DNA of 28,928 bases from RGIG6353 sp045590615. GTDB taxonomy: Bacteria > Bacillota > Clostridia > Oscillospirales > SIG627. Below are positions 15,578 through 24,458 of the stretch, piece after piece. Each line of letters starts with the position of its first letter. Within the stretch, counting starts at the first letter, position 1. The notes beneath the pieces are model-generated. The model had not been told where the DNA came from. It made no database searches and worked only from the letters and a program-made list of their open reading frames with translations. The position numbers and the translations under genes are program-made. The DNA lies in contig JAZNRH010000061.1 of NCBI GenBank assembly GCA_045590615.1, positions 1 through 28,928 of the forward strand, in the 5' to 3' direction.

Positions 15578-16531
15578 ATGGAATTACCATTAAAATACGT
15601 ATATGAGATTTGGGAGAAAAAAAGCTTTTCAAAAGCGGCGAAAGCGTTGTTTATTTCTCAACCTTCGCTAAGTGCGACGGTTTCAAAGCTCGAAAATGAA
15701 TTAGGTTTTAAGATTTTTGACCGTTCCAATCGCCCAATTTCATTAACGCAAAAAGGTTCTATCTACATTGATTATCTGAGTGAAATAAAGAAAGCTGAAG
15801 ATATGCTTTCAAAGCAGTTAAAAACAGCAAATATCACGCAAAAAAGCCTGACTATTGGGGCACGTATATCTTGTGCATCTTATATCTTACCTTCCCTTTG
15901 CAAAGAATATAGTAAAAAGTATCCCGATGTTACAATTACTGTAGACACTAACGGAAATCTTGAAAAGCAAAAAAACGGAAATATAGACATATTATTGACG
16001 TTTAATCAAAACGAAACTGACAGTATAAGAATTCCCGTGACAGAGGAACGAATTGTGATAGCCGTCAAGAAAGGTATTCCCTTATCCTCCGAACTGCTAA
16101 AATATTCAATTTCACATAAACAGGTTGTAACGAAAACGATACCGTCTGAGCTTGAAATTTCTGACGTTTCCCTTTTAAGAGAATTGCCGTTTATCAGACA
16201 GGCAGCGTATTCAGACTCATACAAAAGACTTTCCCAAATAATTAAAAATCACAGTTTTTCTCCCCATATATCTGTAAACTCCTTTTCTTTTGATATGAGC
16301 TATCGAATAATGAAGGAAGGCTTTGGAGCTATATGTGTTTCAGACCTGTATTTGCTGTCTGAACCTTACGACCAAGATGACGTTTATTATTTTGCCCTTA
16401 AAAATCCATATTCGCGCCGTACGATTTACATGCAATACAGCCAAAGCACAGCTAACGACGAAGTAATTCAAAATTTTATTGACCTTTCGCTTTCTTGGTT
16501 TAAGAATAATAACATAGATTTGAAAGAATGA
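15578..16531 (+). CDS. LysR-family transcriptional regulator
   Basis: The product has 317 residues. The N-terminal winged helix-turn-helix (about 3-62) contains the family core FSKAAKALFISQPSLSATVS, then KLENELGFKIFDRSNRPISLT. The rest is a periplasmic-binding-protein-like effector domain with two lobes (about 85-300). The start ATG follows GGGGTGA. The gene is divergent from the lipoprotein operon and upstream of the two large paralogous enzymes, the classic position for a LysR regulator acting on a neighbour. Target and co-inducer are not known. The adjacent palindrome suggests autoregulation. A terminator follows the gene, so the downstream enzyme genes have their own promoter. Confidence 0.92.
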   Translation: MELPLKYVYEIWEKKSFSKAAKALFISQPSLSATVSKLENELGFKIFDRSNRPISLTQKGSIYIDYLSEIKKAEDMLSKQLKTANITQKSLTIGARISCASYILPSLCKEYSKKYPDVTITVDTNGNLEKQKNGNIDILLTFNQNETDSIRIPVTEERIVIAVKKGIPLSSELLKYSISHKQVVTKTIPSELEISDVSLLRELPFIRQAAYSDSYKRLSQIIKNHSFSPHISVNSFSFDMSYRIMKEGFGAICVSDLYLLSEPYDQDDVYYFALKNPYSRRTIYMQYSQSTANDEVIQNFIDLSLSWFKNNNIDLKE

Positions 16532-16540
16532 CGAATTAAT

Positions 16541-16579
16541 AAGACTGCGTTTCTAATGAATACGCAGTCTTTATTTTTT
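16541..16579 (+). terminator. Rho-independent terminator of the LysR gene
   Basis: AAGACTGCGT (16541-16550) pairs perfectly with ACGCAGTCTT (16562-16571) around an 11-base loop and is followed by TATTTTTTG. Confidence 0.88.
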
Positions 16580-16744
16580 GTAGCAAAACAGAATGTTTTC
16601 AAAGGTTTTGACAATAAAAACCAAGAATAATAATACAACGGCAGTATTACATTAATCCGGTAATATTTTCCGATGACTAATCTCACATAATTTGTATTTG
16701 TCTTTTGTGAAATATGTCTATCGTTTGAACCAAAATGACCAAAT
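16580..16744. other. Non-coding upstream region with an imperfect inverted repeat
   Basis: The gap between the LysR gene and the 944-residue enzyme gene is 303 bases in total. This part holds no credible gene. AGTATTAC (16643-16650) and GTAATATT (16660-16667) form a near-perfect inverted repeat that could bind a regulator. Nothing else stands out. Confidence 0.4.
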
Positions 16745-16783
16745 TTGACTTTTTTTCTTGATTTTTTATCTTGACTTTTCATT
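16745..16783 (+). repeat. Three tandem 13-bp units overlapping a -35 element
   Basis: Units start at 16745, 16758 and 16771 with an exact 13-bp period. Each begins with TTGACT or TTGATT followed by a T-rich tract, and the third provides the -35 of the enzyme-gene promoter. Confidence 0.6.
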
Positions 16784-16799
16784 TTTTAACAGATAGAAT
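16771..16799 (+). promoter_or_regulatory. Promoter of the paired large-enzyme genes
   Basis: TTGACT (16771-16776) and TAGAAT (16794-16799) are 17 bp apart. The start point near 16806 would leave a leader of about 29 bases with the ribosome binding site GTGAGG. Confidence 0.65.
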
Positions 16800-16834
16800 T
16801 ATTTTGGACGATTATTGAAAGTGAGGAAAAGATT

Positions 16835-19669
16835 ATGACTAACGTACTTAAAGAAAACCTTAGTTCCATTTTTTTTGAAAACGATTACATAAAAGTCGTT
16901 ATTGATAAAATTGGAGGAAAAGTATCCGGTCTTATAAATAAAATGACCGACGAAGATGCTTTGGGAGAAAGTGAAGAACCGTGGTTTACTTATCTTGCTG
17001 ACAGCGAAAAGAAAATCATTAAGCCCTCTACCCTTTCGATAGATGGCGAAAGACTCAAGGTAGAGTTTGAAAACGGTATCGTAGCTTTTTATATCATTGA
17101 CGTCAAGGAGTGTTATTTCTCGGTTACACTCGATTCTGATATTCCGTCAGTTGTAGACAGTATAACGCTTTGTAACCTTACTACGAATGCGTATTGGGAG
17201 CTTGACAACGAAAATGCTTTTGGTCTGTCTGCAGTACCAATGACAACTACTGTTGAGATTTTCTGTAATCCCGGTGGAGCAAAGAAATATGCAAAAGGTA
17301 CTACCTACACTTATCTTGGCGTATCACCGAAGGGCTCTAAAATAGGTATTGCTTTCTCAAGAATGACAGAGCATCGCGATCACCTGAAAGCGCTCACAGA
17401 CGATATCGACCCAACCAAGGGAATTACCTCAAAGCACGGTGGTGCATACACCCTCGACCATACCGATATATTCGGCGACTACGTATTGGTACAAAGAGGT
17501 ATTACCCCCTACAACGTTGAAAAGACCCTCAAATATTGCAAACAATACTCGGTTGAGCAAATTGATATGCACAGAGGTCCCGGCACCTTTATTCAGGCTG
17601 ACTTTGACTTCAGGTGCGCACGAACTCCCGAGGAAGAGGAAAATAACACATTTGTTTCTGCTACCACCTTTAAGGAAAGAATGGGAGACAGACTCGTAAA
17701 GGGTGGCGTTCAGCTCTCCCTACACACTTATTCATCTCTTGTTCCCTACTGGGCAGAAAAAACACTTTCAAATCCAAAATGGAACAAGCAGCTTGTTATG
17801 AATCCTAAAACATGGACACTGAAGGAGGATTTATCTACCGATGCGACTGAGCTGTTCACCGAATGTGACTCTTTGAGCATTCAGTACAATCCTGACCAGC
17901 TTTGTCCATACAGATACCTGTACACAAGATTTCTTCTCATTGACGACGAGATTCTCATACTCAACTCGCATTCCGATAAAGGCTTTGGAGATTTGATGAG
18001 AGGACAAGCCGGAACGACACCTGCTTTTCACAAGAAGGGTGCTGAAATCAAGCAGTTCTTCTGCTGGTTTGGTATGTTCCAATCAGTTCCTCTTTCCGAA
18101 CTCTTCTATCACGTAGCCCGTGAAACTGCGAGAGCCTACAACGAGGGTGGCTTTGAGATGATTTATCTCGACGGTCTCGAATCATTTGCACGTCCCGGCC
18201 TTTGTGATATGAGGCAGAAATACTATATCTACGCTGAATTCGTTAGAGAGGTTGTTTCAAATTGTAAGGTAGATCCCATTATTGAATACTCTTCAATGTA
18301 TCCTTCTCTCTGGGCTGCACGTGGACGAGGTGGCGCAATCGACTATATGAAGCGTGGCTATAAGGCTCATAAACAACTGCACATCGAGAGCCAGAGTAAA
18401 TTTCTTAACTGCTTCTATACAGCGACTGTTGGTTGGTTCCACTATGCGCCTGATATGAACGAAAAATACAAGGACACTCTTGTCAGAACCATGTACAGAG
18501 ACGACCTTGACCACATGGGAGCACTTGCTCTTGCATACAATTTCGGTACGGTATGTCAGCCCTTCTCCATTCAGATATTGGAAGAGCCGACGAGACTCTC
18601 TCACAACTTTATGTACTATGGCTCATACACAAGACTGCGTGAAGCTAACTACTTCTCCCCTGAGGTTAAAAAACAACTTCTTGACGGCAATGAGCACAAG
18701 CTCTTCAAGCAGTCTGACGGTAGCTGGGCGTTCAAGGAGATGAAATATCTCAAGAACAAAGTATTTGACACGACCGACAAAGCTCTTACAACCTTCAAGA
18801 GCAAAAATCCGTACGGTGAGCAGACTCCGTTCATCAGAATTGAGCAAAGATATTCGACCGACTACTCAGATGCTTTTGTAGTTTATCCTTTTGACGAGAC
18901 CAAGCCCGTTTCTGAAATTGCCGGAACTTATCCTCTCAAGGACGTATCTATAAAGGACAAAATTGCTCTCAGGCTCAAGGTTCACGGAAATTCTTCCGAT
19001 ACAGATGCAATTCTGATTACCATATTTGGTATAACACCCGGATATGACGAGTCTCGTATCGAATATTTCGTTCCCGTAAACTTTGAGGGCTGGAAGGAAA
19101 TCATTCTTCTCGAAGCCAACAACGCTGAATACAGCGACTACGTTTTCGAGGGGGTTGAAATTCCCGATTCACCACACAACTTAACCTTCCCATTCGTTCC
19201 TAAATACGATGCTCCCATATCTATTATGGTTTCGCTTGCAGGTAAGTGCGAGGGTGTTAAAATCGGAACTCTCACAGCTAACGCTGTTCAAAATGCTTCT
19301 ATTAAAAATCCCAGCGTAACAATTGGCGATAACACGATCAAGTTTGATGCAGAGCTCAACTCAGCCGATTATATCGAATACTATCCCGAATATGACAAGG
19401 CATATCTCAACTACTACACCAAGGTCTATGACGAAGAGGGTAAATGGATGAGAGATAATGCTCACACCAAGGAAATCACATTTACAGGTAACGTAAAAGC
19501 ACCTGAGGGTAGCTTTAACTACACCTACAATGCCGAGCCTACTACCTCTCTTAAAACGAGAGCTCAGGTAGTAATGGGATTTGCCGGTAACGTTATTGCC
19601 AATCCGAGCGATTGGAAGGCGCCTGAGGTTGATATGCCCGATGGAATTGAAAAAGTAACACTTTACTAA
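16835..19669 (+). CDS. Large putative carbohydrate-active enzyme without signal peptide (cytoplasmic paralogue)
   Basis: The product has 944 residues. An in-frame stop about 16 codons upstream and a hydrophilic N-terminus show that no signal peptide was missed. The apparent layout is an N-terminal beta-sandwich (about 11-230), a barrel-like central region (about 240-600) and C-terminal beta-sandwich modules (about 640-940). The barrel contains YLDGLESF with Asp446 and Glu449, and IIEYSSM with Glu484; these acidic residues are the best catalytic candidates. A small insertion (about 355-405) carries LIDDEIL and RGQAGT with a downstream His. I do not recognise the family. The pattern suggests a TIM-barrel glycoside hydrolase or related enzyme. 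Residues 11-944 align end to end with residues 611-1547 of the next gene. It is probably in one operon with that gene, 15 bases apart. Confidence 0.8.
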   Translation: MTNVLKENLSSIFFENDYIKVVIDKIGGKVSGLINKMTDEDALGESEEPWFTYLADSEKKIIKPSTLSIDGERLKVEFENGIVAFYIIDVKECYFSVTLDSDIPSVVDSITLCNLTTNAYWELDNENAFGLSAVPMTTTVEIFCNPGGAKKYAKGTTYTYLGVSPKGSKIGIAFSRMTEHRDHLKALTDDIDPTKGITSKHGGAYTLDHTDIFGDYVLVQRGITPYNVEKTLKYCKQYSVEQIDMHRGPGTFIQADFDFRCARTPEEEENNTFVSATTFKERMGDRLVKGGVQLSLHTYSSLVPYWAEKTLSNPKWNKQLVMNPKTWTLKEDLSTDATELFTECDSLSIQYNPDQLCPYRYLYTRFLLIDDEILILNSHSDKGFGDLMRGQAGTTPAFHKKGAEIKQFFCWFGMFQSVPLSELFYHVARETARAYNEGGFEMIYLDGLESFARPGLCDMRQKYYIYAEFVREVVSNCKVDPIIEYSSMYPSLWAARGRGGAIDYMKRGYKAHKQLHIESQSKFLNCFYTATVGWFHYAPDMNEKYKDTLVRTMYRDDLDHMGALALAYNFGTVCQPFSIQILEEPTRLSHNFMYYGSYTRLREANYFSPEVKKQLLDGNEHKLFKQSDGSWAFKEMKYLKNKVFDTTDKALTTFKSKNPYGEQTPFIRIEQRYSTDYSDAFVVYPFDETKPVSEIAGTYPLKDVSIKDKIALRLKVHGNSSDTDAILITIFGITPGYDESRIEYFVPVNFEGWKEIILLEANNAEYSDYVFEGVEIPDSPHNLTFPFVPKYDAPISIMVSLAGKCEGVKIGTLTANAVQNASIKNPSVTIGDNTIKFDAELNSADYIEYYPEYDKAYLNYYTKVYDEEGKWMRDNAHTKEITFTGNVKAPEGSFNYTYNAEPTTSLKTRAQVVMGFAGNVIANPSDWKAPEVDMPDGIEKVTLY

Positions 19670-19684
19670 GTTAAGGAGGATACA

Positions 19685-22600
19685 ATGAAAACGCTTAAAA
19701 TCTTTTTATCACTACTCGTTTTAAGCTGTCTCTTATCACTCGGCTCACTTGCCGCAACAGTCGAATTTGAAGACGATTACATCAGCGATAACGAATTTGT
19801 TATTGCCAGCTTAAACAGTGTAAGACCGTTTATTTCCGACAAGGACAAAACCGAGTACCTTGAGGACGCAATGTATTGGTTGACGGATATTGCAACCCCA
19901 TATAATCTCAAATACGTCAGCTTTGTCGGTAATACCACAGGTGGTGCAAGATATGAATACCACTCACTATCCAAAGAGCTTGGCTTAACTGTTCACGCTG
20001 ATATAATTTCTGCGCTTGACAATGCATGCCTAAACGACAAAGTGCAAAATGGAGAATTCGAGACCTTGAAGGAAACAGCTTCGATTTTAACAGAAGCTAA
20101 AATCCCCTATGGTGTTTCACTGGATATGAACGACTACGTGGGTGGTGGCTACAACAGAAACAATATTCTTGCCTCTACCTTCACAATCAATGACTTCGTA
20201 CCCGATAATTCAATTAAGACCGAATTCTACGACAACAACAACTATGCTATTATTACTACTGTGGGTAAGACCTCGTATATTATCTATCAGCTTGAAGCGT
20301 ACCCCAGACAGAATATAATTGATTGGTTTAACCAGACCAATGCCAACCATTTAGACAAGCGTGCTATTATCTTCACTACCTCATTCACCGACAAAAACGG
20401 TAATATGTATACCCAGCATGACTGGAGCCTTTCGATGAGTGAATGGATAAAAACCTACAAAAACTTTACAACCAAAATGATAAAGACGATGGTTAATACG
20501 GGTTCACCTCACGACGGTGAAAACCTTTGGAATGCCTGCTTTGTCAACAACGATAACATTCTCTGCGTGGTTACGTCAAACGACGCCACCGGAACAAATA
20601 TCGTCACCAACACCTTCAAGACGGCTAATGGATATCCAATCGTTTCAATCCACGCAAATCTTGAAGGCACGTTCTCGGATGCAAACAAAGCTTATCCCCT
20701 TTTAATCAAGTTTTCGGAAGAGGATATGGCACTTGACGTACGTTTTGCCGTTCCCTACTATAACAAGGTGGGTGGCTACGTAAAAGAAACTCAAAAGACA
20801 ATCAAGCTCGACAAGCTTCTTGAGATGCCCGAGCCCGACCCTGTTCTTTCACTCAAAAAGATTTCTTATCAGGCAAACGGAAACAACGTTGCCTACATCA
20901 ACGGCTACGAGAACAACCTCTTCAAGCCTAACAACAATATGACAAAGGCTGAAGCTTGTACAATATTCGCAAGACTTCTCGCAGGCTCACAGACTATTCC
21001 CGAAGGCTTTACATCGAGATTCAGTGACGTTAAGCCTGAAGATTGGTACTATAAGGCTATTGCTTATCTTGATGCAAACGGATACCTCTACACAACAGAG
21101 GGTGACAAGTACAACCCCAATGCAAAAATTACAAGAGCCGAATTTGTTGAGCTTGCATACTTCACGTCAAATCTTGAAGCTACAAAGTCAATCAAGTTCA
21201 CAGACGTTTCTGAAACAAGCAAATATTACAAGGCAATTAAAGCTGCTGCTGCTTCAGGACTTGTAAACGGCTACGGTGATGGCTCATTCAAGCCCGATGC
21301 TACTATAACAAGAGCCGAGGTTGTTACGGTTATCAACCGTCTCGTTTCTCTGGTTGCAAACGAGCGTACCGTCAGCAAGGAACACGTTGACAAGGTATTC
21401 TCTGACATTTCGGGACATTGGGCTGAGTACAACATTCTTATGGCGTCCAATGACAAAGTATACAGCAAAGACTTCTACAGCATCAATCCTGATACTCTCA
21501 AAGAAGACAAAAAAACAGTTTATTTTGAAAACGATTATATCAAGGTTTCAATTCTCAAGAACAACGGTGTTGTTTCCGAGATTATCAATAAGATGACGGG
21601 TGAAAACGTTGTTACAGAGTCTGTTACTCCTTGGTTTACCTACATTGTCAACAAGTCAAAGGCTAATATTCAGCCATCATCTGTTGCTATTGACAATGGC
21701 AGATTAAAGGTTACCTACAAGGATTCCTCAGTTCTTTACTTCATCATCGACGTTAAAGATTCTTATTTCTCGGTAACTCTTGACTCTAACATTCCATCAG
21801 ATGCCTCTGCTGTAGTAATGTGTCAGCTTGCAATTAATGCTCCCTGGGAGCTTGACAATCCCGATGCATTCGGCATTTCAGGTATTCCTATGACAACGAC
21901 TGTTTTGACCGAGGACTATCCCGGTGGCAGCTCAAAGAAGGTCAAGGGTACGGTCAATGCTATCGATGGCGTTAATGCTATATGTTCAAAATTCGGTGTC
22001 GCATTCTCAAGAATGACAGAGCATCGCGACTTCCTGAAAAAGATTGTAGACGATATTGACCCCAAATACGGTATAACGTCAACACACGGTGGTCCATACG
22101 CACTTGACCACCAGGATATCTACTACGACTACGTTATTGTACAGACCTCTCTCAACACAACCAACGCTGAAGAGACTGCTTCACTTGCTAAAAAGTACTC
22201 GGTTGAACAGATAGATATACATCAGGGTAGTACCTTTGTTCAGGGTGACTTTAACTTTACTGCCCTTCGAACGAGGTCGGAGGCTTCCATAAACAAATAC
22301 ATTGATGCTGCGACCTTCAAGAAAAGAGTTGGTGACAAGTTCCTTGAAAAAGGACTTCAGCTCTCGCTCCATACCTATTCTTCTCTTGTATACCCCGGTG
22401 CAATTACGCTCCTTTCTGACCCACAGTATCAAAAAGACATTGTAACTGCTGAGCAGACATGGACTCTTCGTGAGAAAATTTCCAAGTCTAAATTGAACCT
22501 TAAAACCTATGAAGATGCTTCCGTATTCAAAACAGGTGAAGGTAACATTCCCTACAACGGACACCCCGGAAGCAAATACATTCTTATAGACGAAGAAATT

Positions 22601-24328
22601 ATTCTTATCGGACAGGGCACTACCTCAGGATTTATCAACGTAAAGAGAGGTCAGTGTGGCACAAAGGCTGTTGCTCACGAGGACGGAGCTATAATCTATC
22701 AGCTCTACGGTTGGTTTGGTGGATTCCAGCCCAAGCCCCTTTCTCCCCTCTTCTATAAGGTCGCCGAGCTTACTGCAAAGGCTTATAACGATGGTGGCTT
22801 TGAGATGATTTATCTTGACGGTCTCGAATCGTTCGGTCGTGACTTCTTTACAACCACCTCAGAAAGATACTATGTATATGCAGAATTCCTTCGTACAGTA
22901 GTTTCAAATTGTAAGGTTGACCCGATAATTGAGTATTCATCAATGTTCCCGTATCTCTGGGCTGCACGTGCAAGAGGTGGTGCGATTGACCCTGCAAAGA
23001 GAGCCTTCAAGAGCTTTATGAATCTCCACCTCTCAAGCCAAAGCAACTATAAGAATTATTTCTACACTGCCACTGCAGGCTGGTTCAACTACTGTCCCGA
23101 CTCAACAAGCAGATATAAGGATACCAACGTAAGAAGTATCTACAGAGATGACCTTGACTATTTTGGTTCCCTTTGTATAGGATACAACTTCGGTACTGTT
23201 TGCTCGGGCTTCTCGATTAATAACTTCAATGCACCGACAAGACTTTCCGATAACTTTATGTACTACGGTCTTTATACGAGATTGCGTGAGTCCAACTACT
23301 TTGCTCCCGAAGTAAGAGAACAGCTTCTCAACTCGGAATATGAGCACAAGGTATTCAAGCAGGCAGACGGAAGCTGGGCATTCAAGGAGATGAAGTATCT
23401 CAAGCACAAGGTTTACGACGCAAGTGTTGATTCACTTTCTGCGCAGAGCTTCAATAACCCGTTTGATGAACAAACTCCTTTCATCAGAATTGAACAAAGA
23501 TATTCAACAGAAGCTAAACAAGAGGACGGTGTTCTCGTTTACGACTTTGAAGAAAAGGCTGCAAACGAATTGAAGGGCAAAAACGCTGTTTCTTCTTCGG
23601 TTGACATCGAAGGAAAAATTGCTCTCAAGCTCAAGGTTTACGGAAACGGCTCGCCCACCGATGCACTTCTTCTCACTCTCTGGGGTAAAAGCTCAACACA
23701 CGACGGACGTAACGACTACTTCGTTCCTCTCAACTTTACAGGCTGGAAGGAAATCGTACTTGTAGAAGTTAACAACGAAGACCACGAGGGCTACGACTTC
23801 TCAGGAAACGGAGTTGAGCCTGCAACGTCTCCTCACAACGTGGCATTTAGTTCTACGATCAAATACTCAGGATTCACAGGAATTACAGTTTCATGCAGTG
23901 GCGCTTGCACAGGTGTCAAGCTTGATACTCTCACAGCATACACACCGATTGACGCTCCTGCAAAGAATCCTTCGATTACCATTGGAGACAAAACGATCAC
24001 CTTCAACGCTGAGCTTCATTCTTCTGATTACATCGAGTATTATCCCGATGAAAACAAGGCTTATCTCAACTACTACACTCAGATTTATAACGATGACGGA
24101 AGCTGGAAGAGTGATGAAGCGCACACCAAGGAAATTACCTTCTCGGGAAGCGTAACCGTTCCCAGTGGCAACTTCACCTATAAATACAAGACCGAAGCTC
24201 TTACAAGCTATCCAACAAGAGCTCAGGTTGTTATAGGTCTGTCCGGCAAGGTTCTTGCTAACCCTGACACCTGGGTTGCACCAACAGTTGATATGCCGGC
24301 AGATATTGAAAAAGTAACACTTTACTAA
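19685..24328 (+). CDS. SLH-anchored, exported paralogue of the large enzyme with a degenerate phosphoesterase-like N-terminal domain
   Basis: The product has 1547 residues behind AAGGAGG. In order it has: a signal peptide (1-24, LGSLAA); a domain resembling calcineurin-like phosphoesterases (about 36-375) in which the metal-binding positions look replaced; three S-layer-homology repeats (about 395-435, 445-500 and 510-560, with MTKAEA, ITRAEF and ITRAEV) plus a partial fourth (FSDISGHWAE, 572-581); then the full enzyme module (611-1547). The enzyme module keeps the candidate catalytic residues: Asp1045 in YLDGLESF, Glu1083 in IIEYSSM, and RGQCGT at 988. Both paralogues end in IEKVTLY. SLH repeats bind pyruvylated wall polymers, so this form should sit on the cell surface. 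The substrate is unknown. A strong terminator follows. Confidence 0.83.
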   Translation: MKTLKIFLSLLVLSCLLSLGSLAATVEFEDDYISDNEFVIASLNSVRPFISDKDKTEYLEDAMYWLTDIATPYNLKYVSFVGNTTGGARYEYHSLSKELGLTVHADIISALDNACLNDKVQNGEFETLKETASILTEAKIPYGVSLDMNDYVGGGYNRNNILASTFTINDFVPDNSIKTEFYDNNNYAIITTVGKTSYIIYQLEAYPRQNIIDWFNQTNANHLDKRAIIFTTSFTDKNGNMYTQHDWSLSMSEWIKTYKNFTTKMIKTMVNTGSPHDGENLWNACFVNNDNILCVVTSNDATGTNIVTNTFKTANGYPIVSIHANLEGTFSDANKAYPLLIKFSEEDMALDVRFAVPYYNKVGGYVKETQKTIKLDKLLEMPEPDPVLSLKKISYQANGNNVAYINGYENNLFKPNNNMTKAEACTIFARLLAGSQTIPEGFTSRFSDVKPEDWYYKAIAYLDANGYLYTTEGDKYNPNAKITRAEFVELAYFTSNLEATKSIKFTDVSETSKYYKAIKAAAASGLVNGYGDGSFKPDATITRAEVVTVINRLVSLVANERTVSKEHVDKVFSDISGHWAEYNILMASNDKVYSKDFYSINPDTLKEDKKTVYFENDYIKVSILKNNGVVSEIINKMTGENVVTESVTPWFTYIVNKSKANIQPSSVAIDNGRLKVTYKDSSVLYFIIDVKDSYFSVTLDSNIPSDASAVVMCQLAINAPWELDNPDAFGISGIPMTTTVLTEDYPGGSSKKVKGTVNAIDGVNAICSKFGVAFSRMTEHRDFLKKIVDDIDPKYGITSTHGGPYALDHQDIYYDYVIVQTSLNTTNAEETASLAKKYSVEQIDIHQGSTFVQGDFNFTALRTRSEASINKYIDAATFKKRVGDKFLEKGLQLSLHTYSSLVYPGAITLLSDPQYQKDIVTAEQTWTLREKISKSKLNLKTYEDASVFKTGEGNIPYNGHPGSKYILIDEEIILIGQGTTSGFINVKRGQCGTKAVAHEDGAIIYQLYGWFGGFQPKPLSPLFYKVAELTAKAYNDGGFEMIYLDGLESFGRDFFTTTSERYYVYAEFLRTVVSNCKVDPIIEYSSMFPYLWAARARGGAIDPAKRAFKSFMNLHLSSQSNYKNYFYTATAGWFNYCPDSTSRYKDTNVRSIYRDDLDYFGSLCIGYNFGTVCSGFSINNFNAPTRLSDNFMYYGLYTRLRESNYFAPEVREQLLNSEYEHKVFKQADGSWAFKEMKYLKHKVYDASVDSLSAQSFNNPFDEQTPFIRIEQRYSTEAKQEDGVLVYDFEEKAANELKGKNAVSSSVDIEGKIALKLKVYGNGSPTDALLLTLWGKSSTHDGRNDYFVPLNFTGWKEIVLVEVNNEDHEGYDFSGNGVEPATSPHNVAFSSTIKYSGFTGITVSCSGACTGVKLDTLTAYTPIDAPAKNPSITIGDKTITFNAELHSSDYIEYYPDENKAYLNYYTQIYNDDGSWKSDEAHTKEITFSGSVTVPSGNFTYKYKTEALTSYPTRAQVVIGLSGKVLANPDTWVAPTVDMPADIEKVTLY

Positions 24329-24342
24329 GGTCTATAAACAAA

Positions 24343-24379
24343 GGGTCAGTAAAAACTAAGTTTTTACTGACCCACTTTT
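24343..24379 (+). terminator. Rho-independent terminator after the SLH-anchored enzyme gene
   Basis: GGGTCAGTAAAAAC (24343-24356) pairs perfectly with GTTTTTACTGACCC (24360-24373) around the loop TAA, then ACTTTT follows. Confidence 0.88.
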
Positions 24380-24400
24380 ATAAATAATTAGTAAAATGAC

Positions 24401-24429
24401 TTGACTTATTATTCAAATTATGATAAAAT
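24401..24429 (+). promoter_or_regulatory. Extended -10 promoter of the GH38 gene
   Basis: TTGACT (24401-24406) and TAAAAT (24424-24429) are 17 bp apart, with TG at 24421-24422 giving an extended -10 (TGnTAAAAT). The mannosidase gene is thus transcribed separately from the upstream pair. Confidence 0.75.
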
Positions 24430-24458
24430 TTTCTTGAAATAAATCAAGGAGAAATACA

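Noticed and set aside
16468..16782. 104-codon minus-strand open frame in the gap after the LysR gene
   Set aside because: It overlaps the LysR 3' end, the terminator and the upstream control region, is low-complexity basic sequence, and has no start signal.
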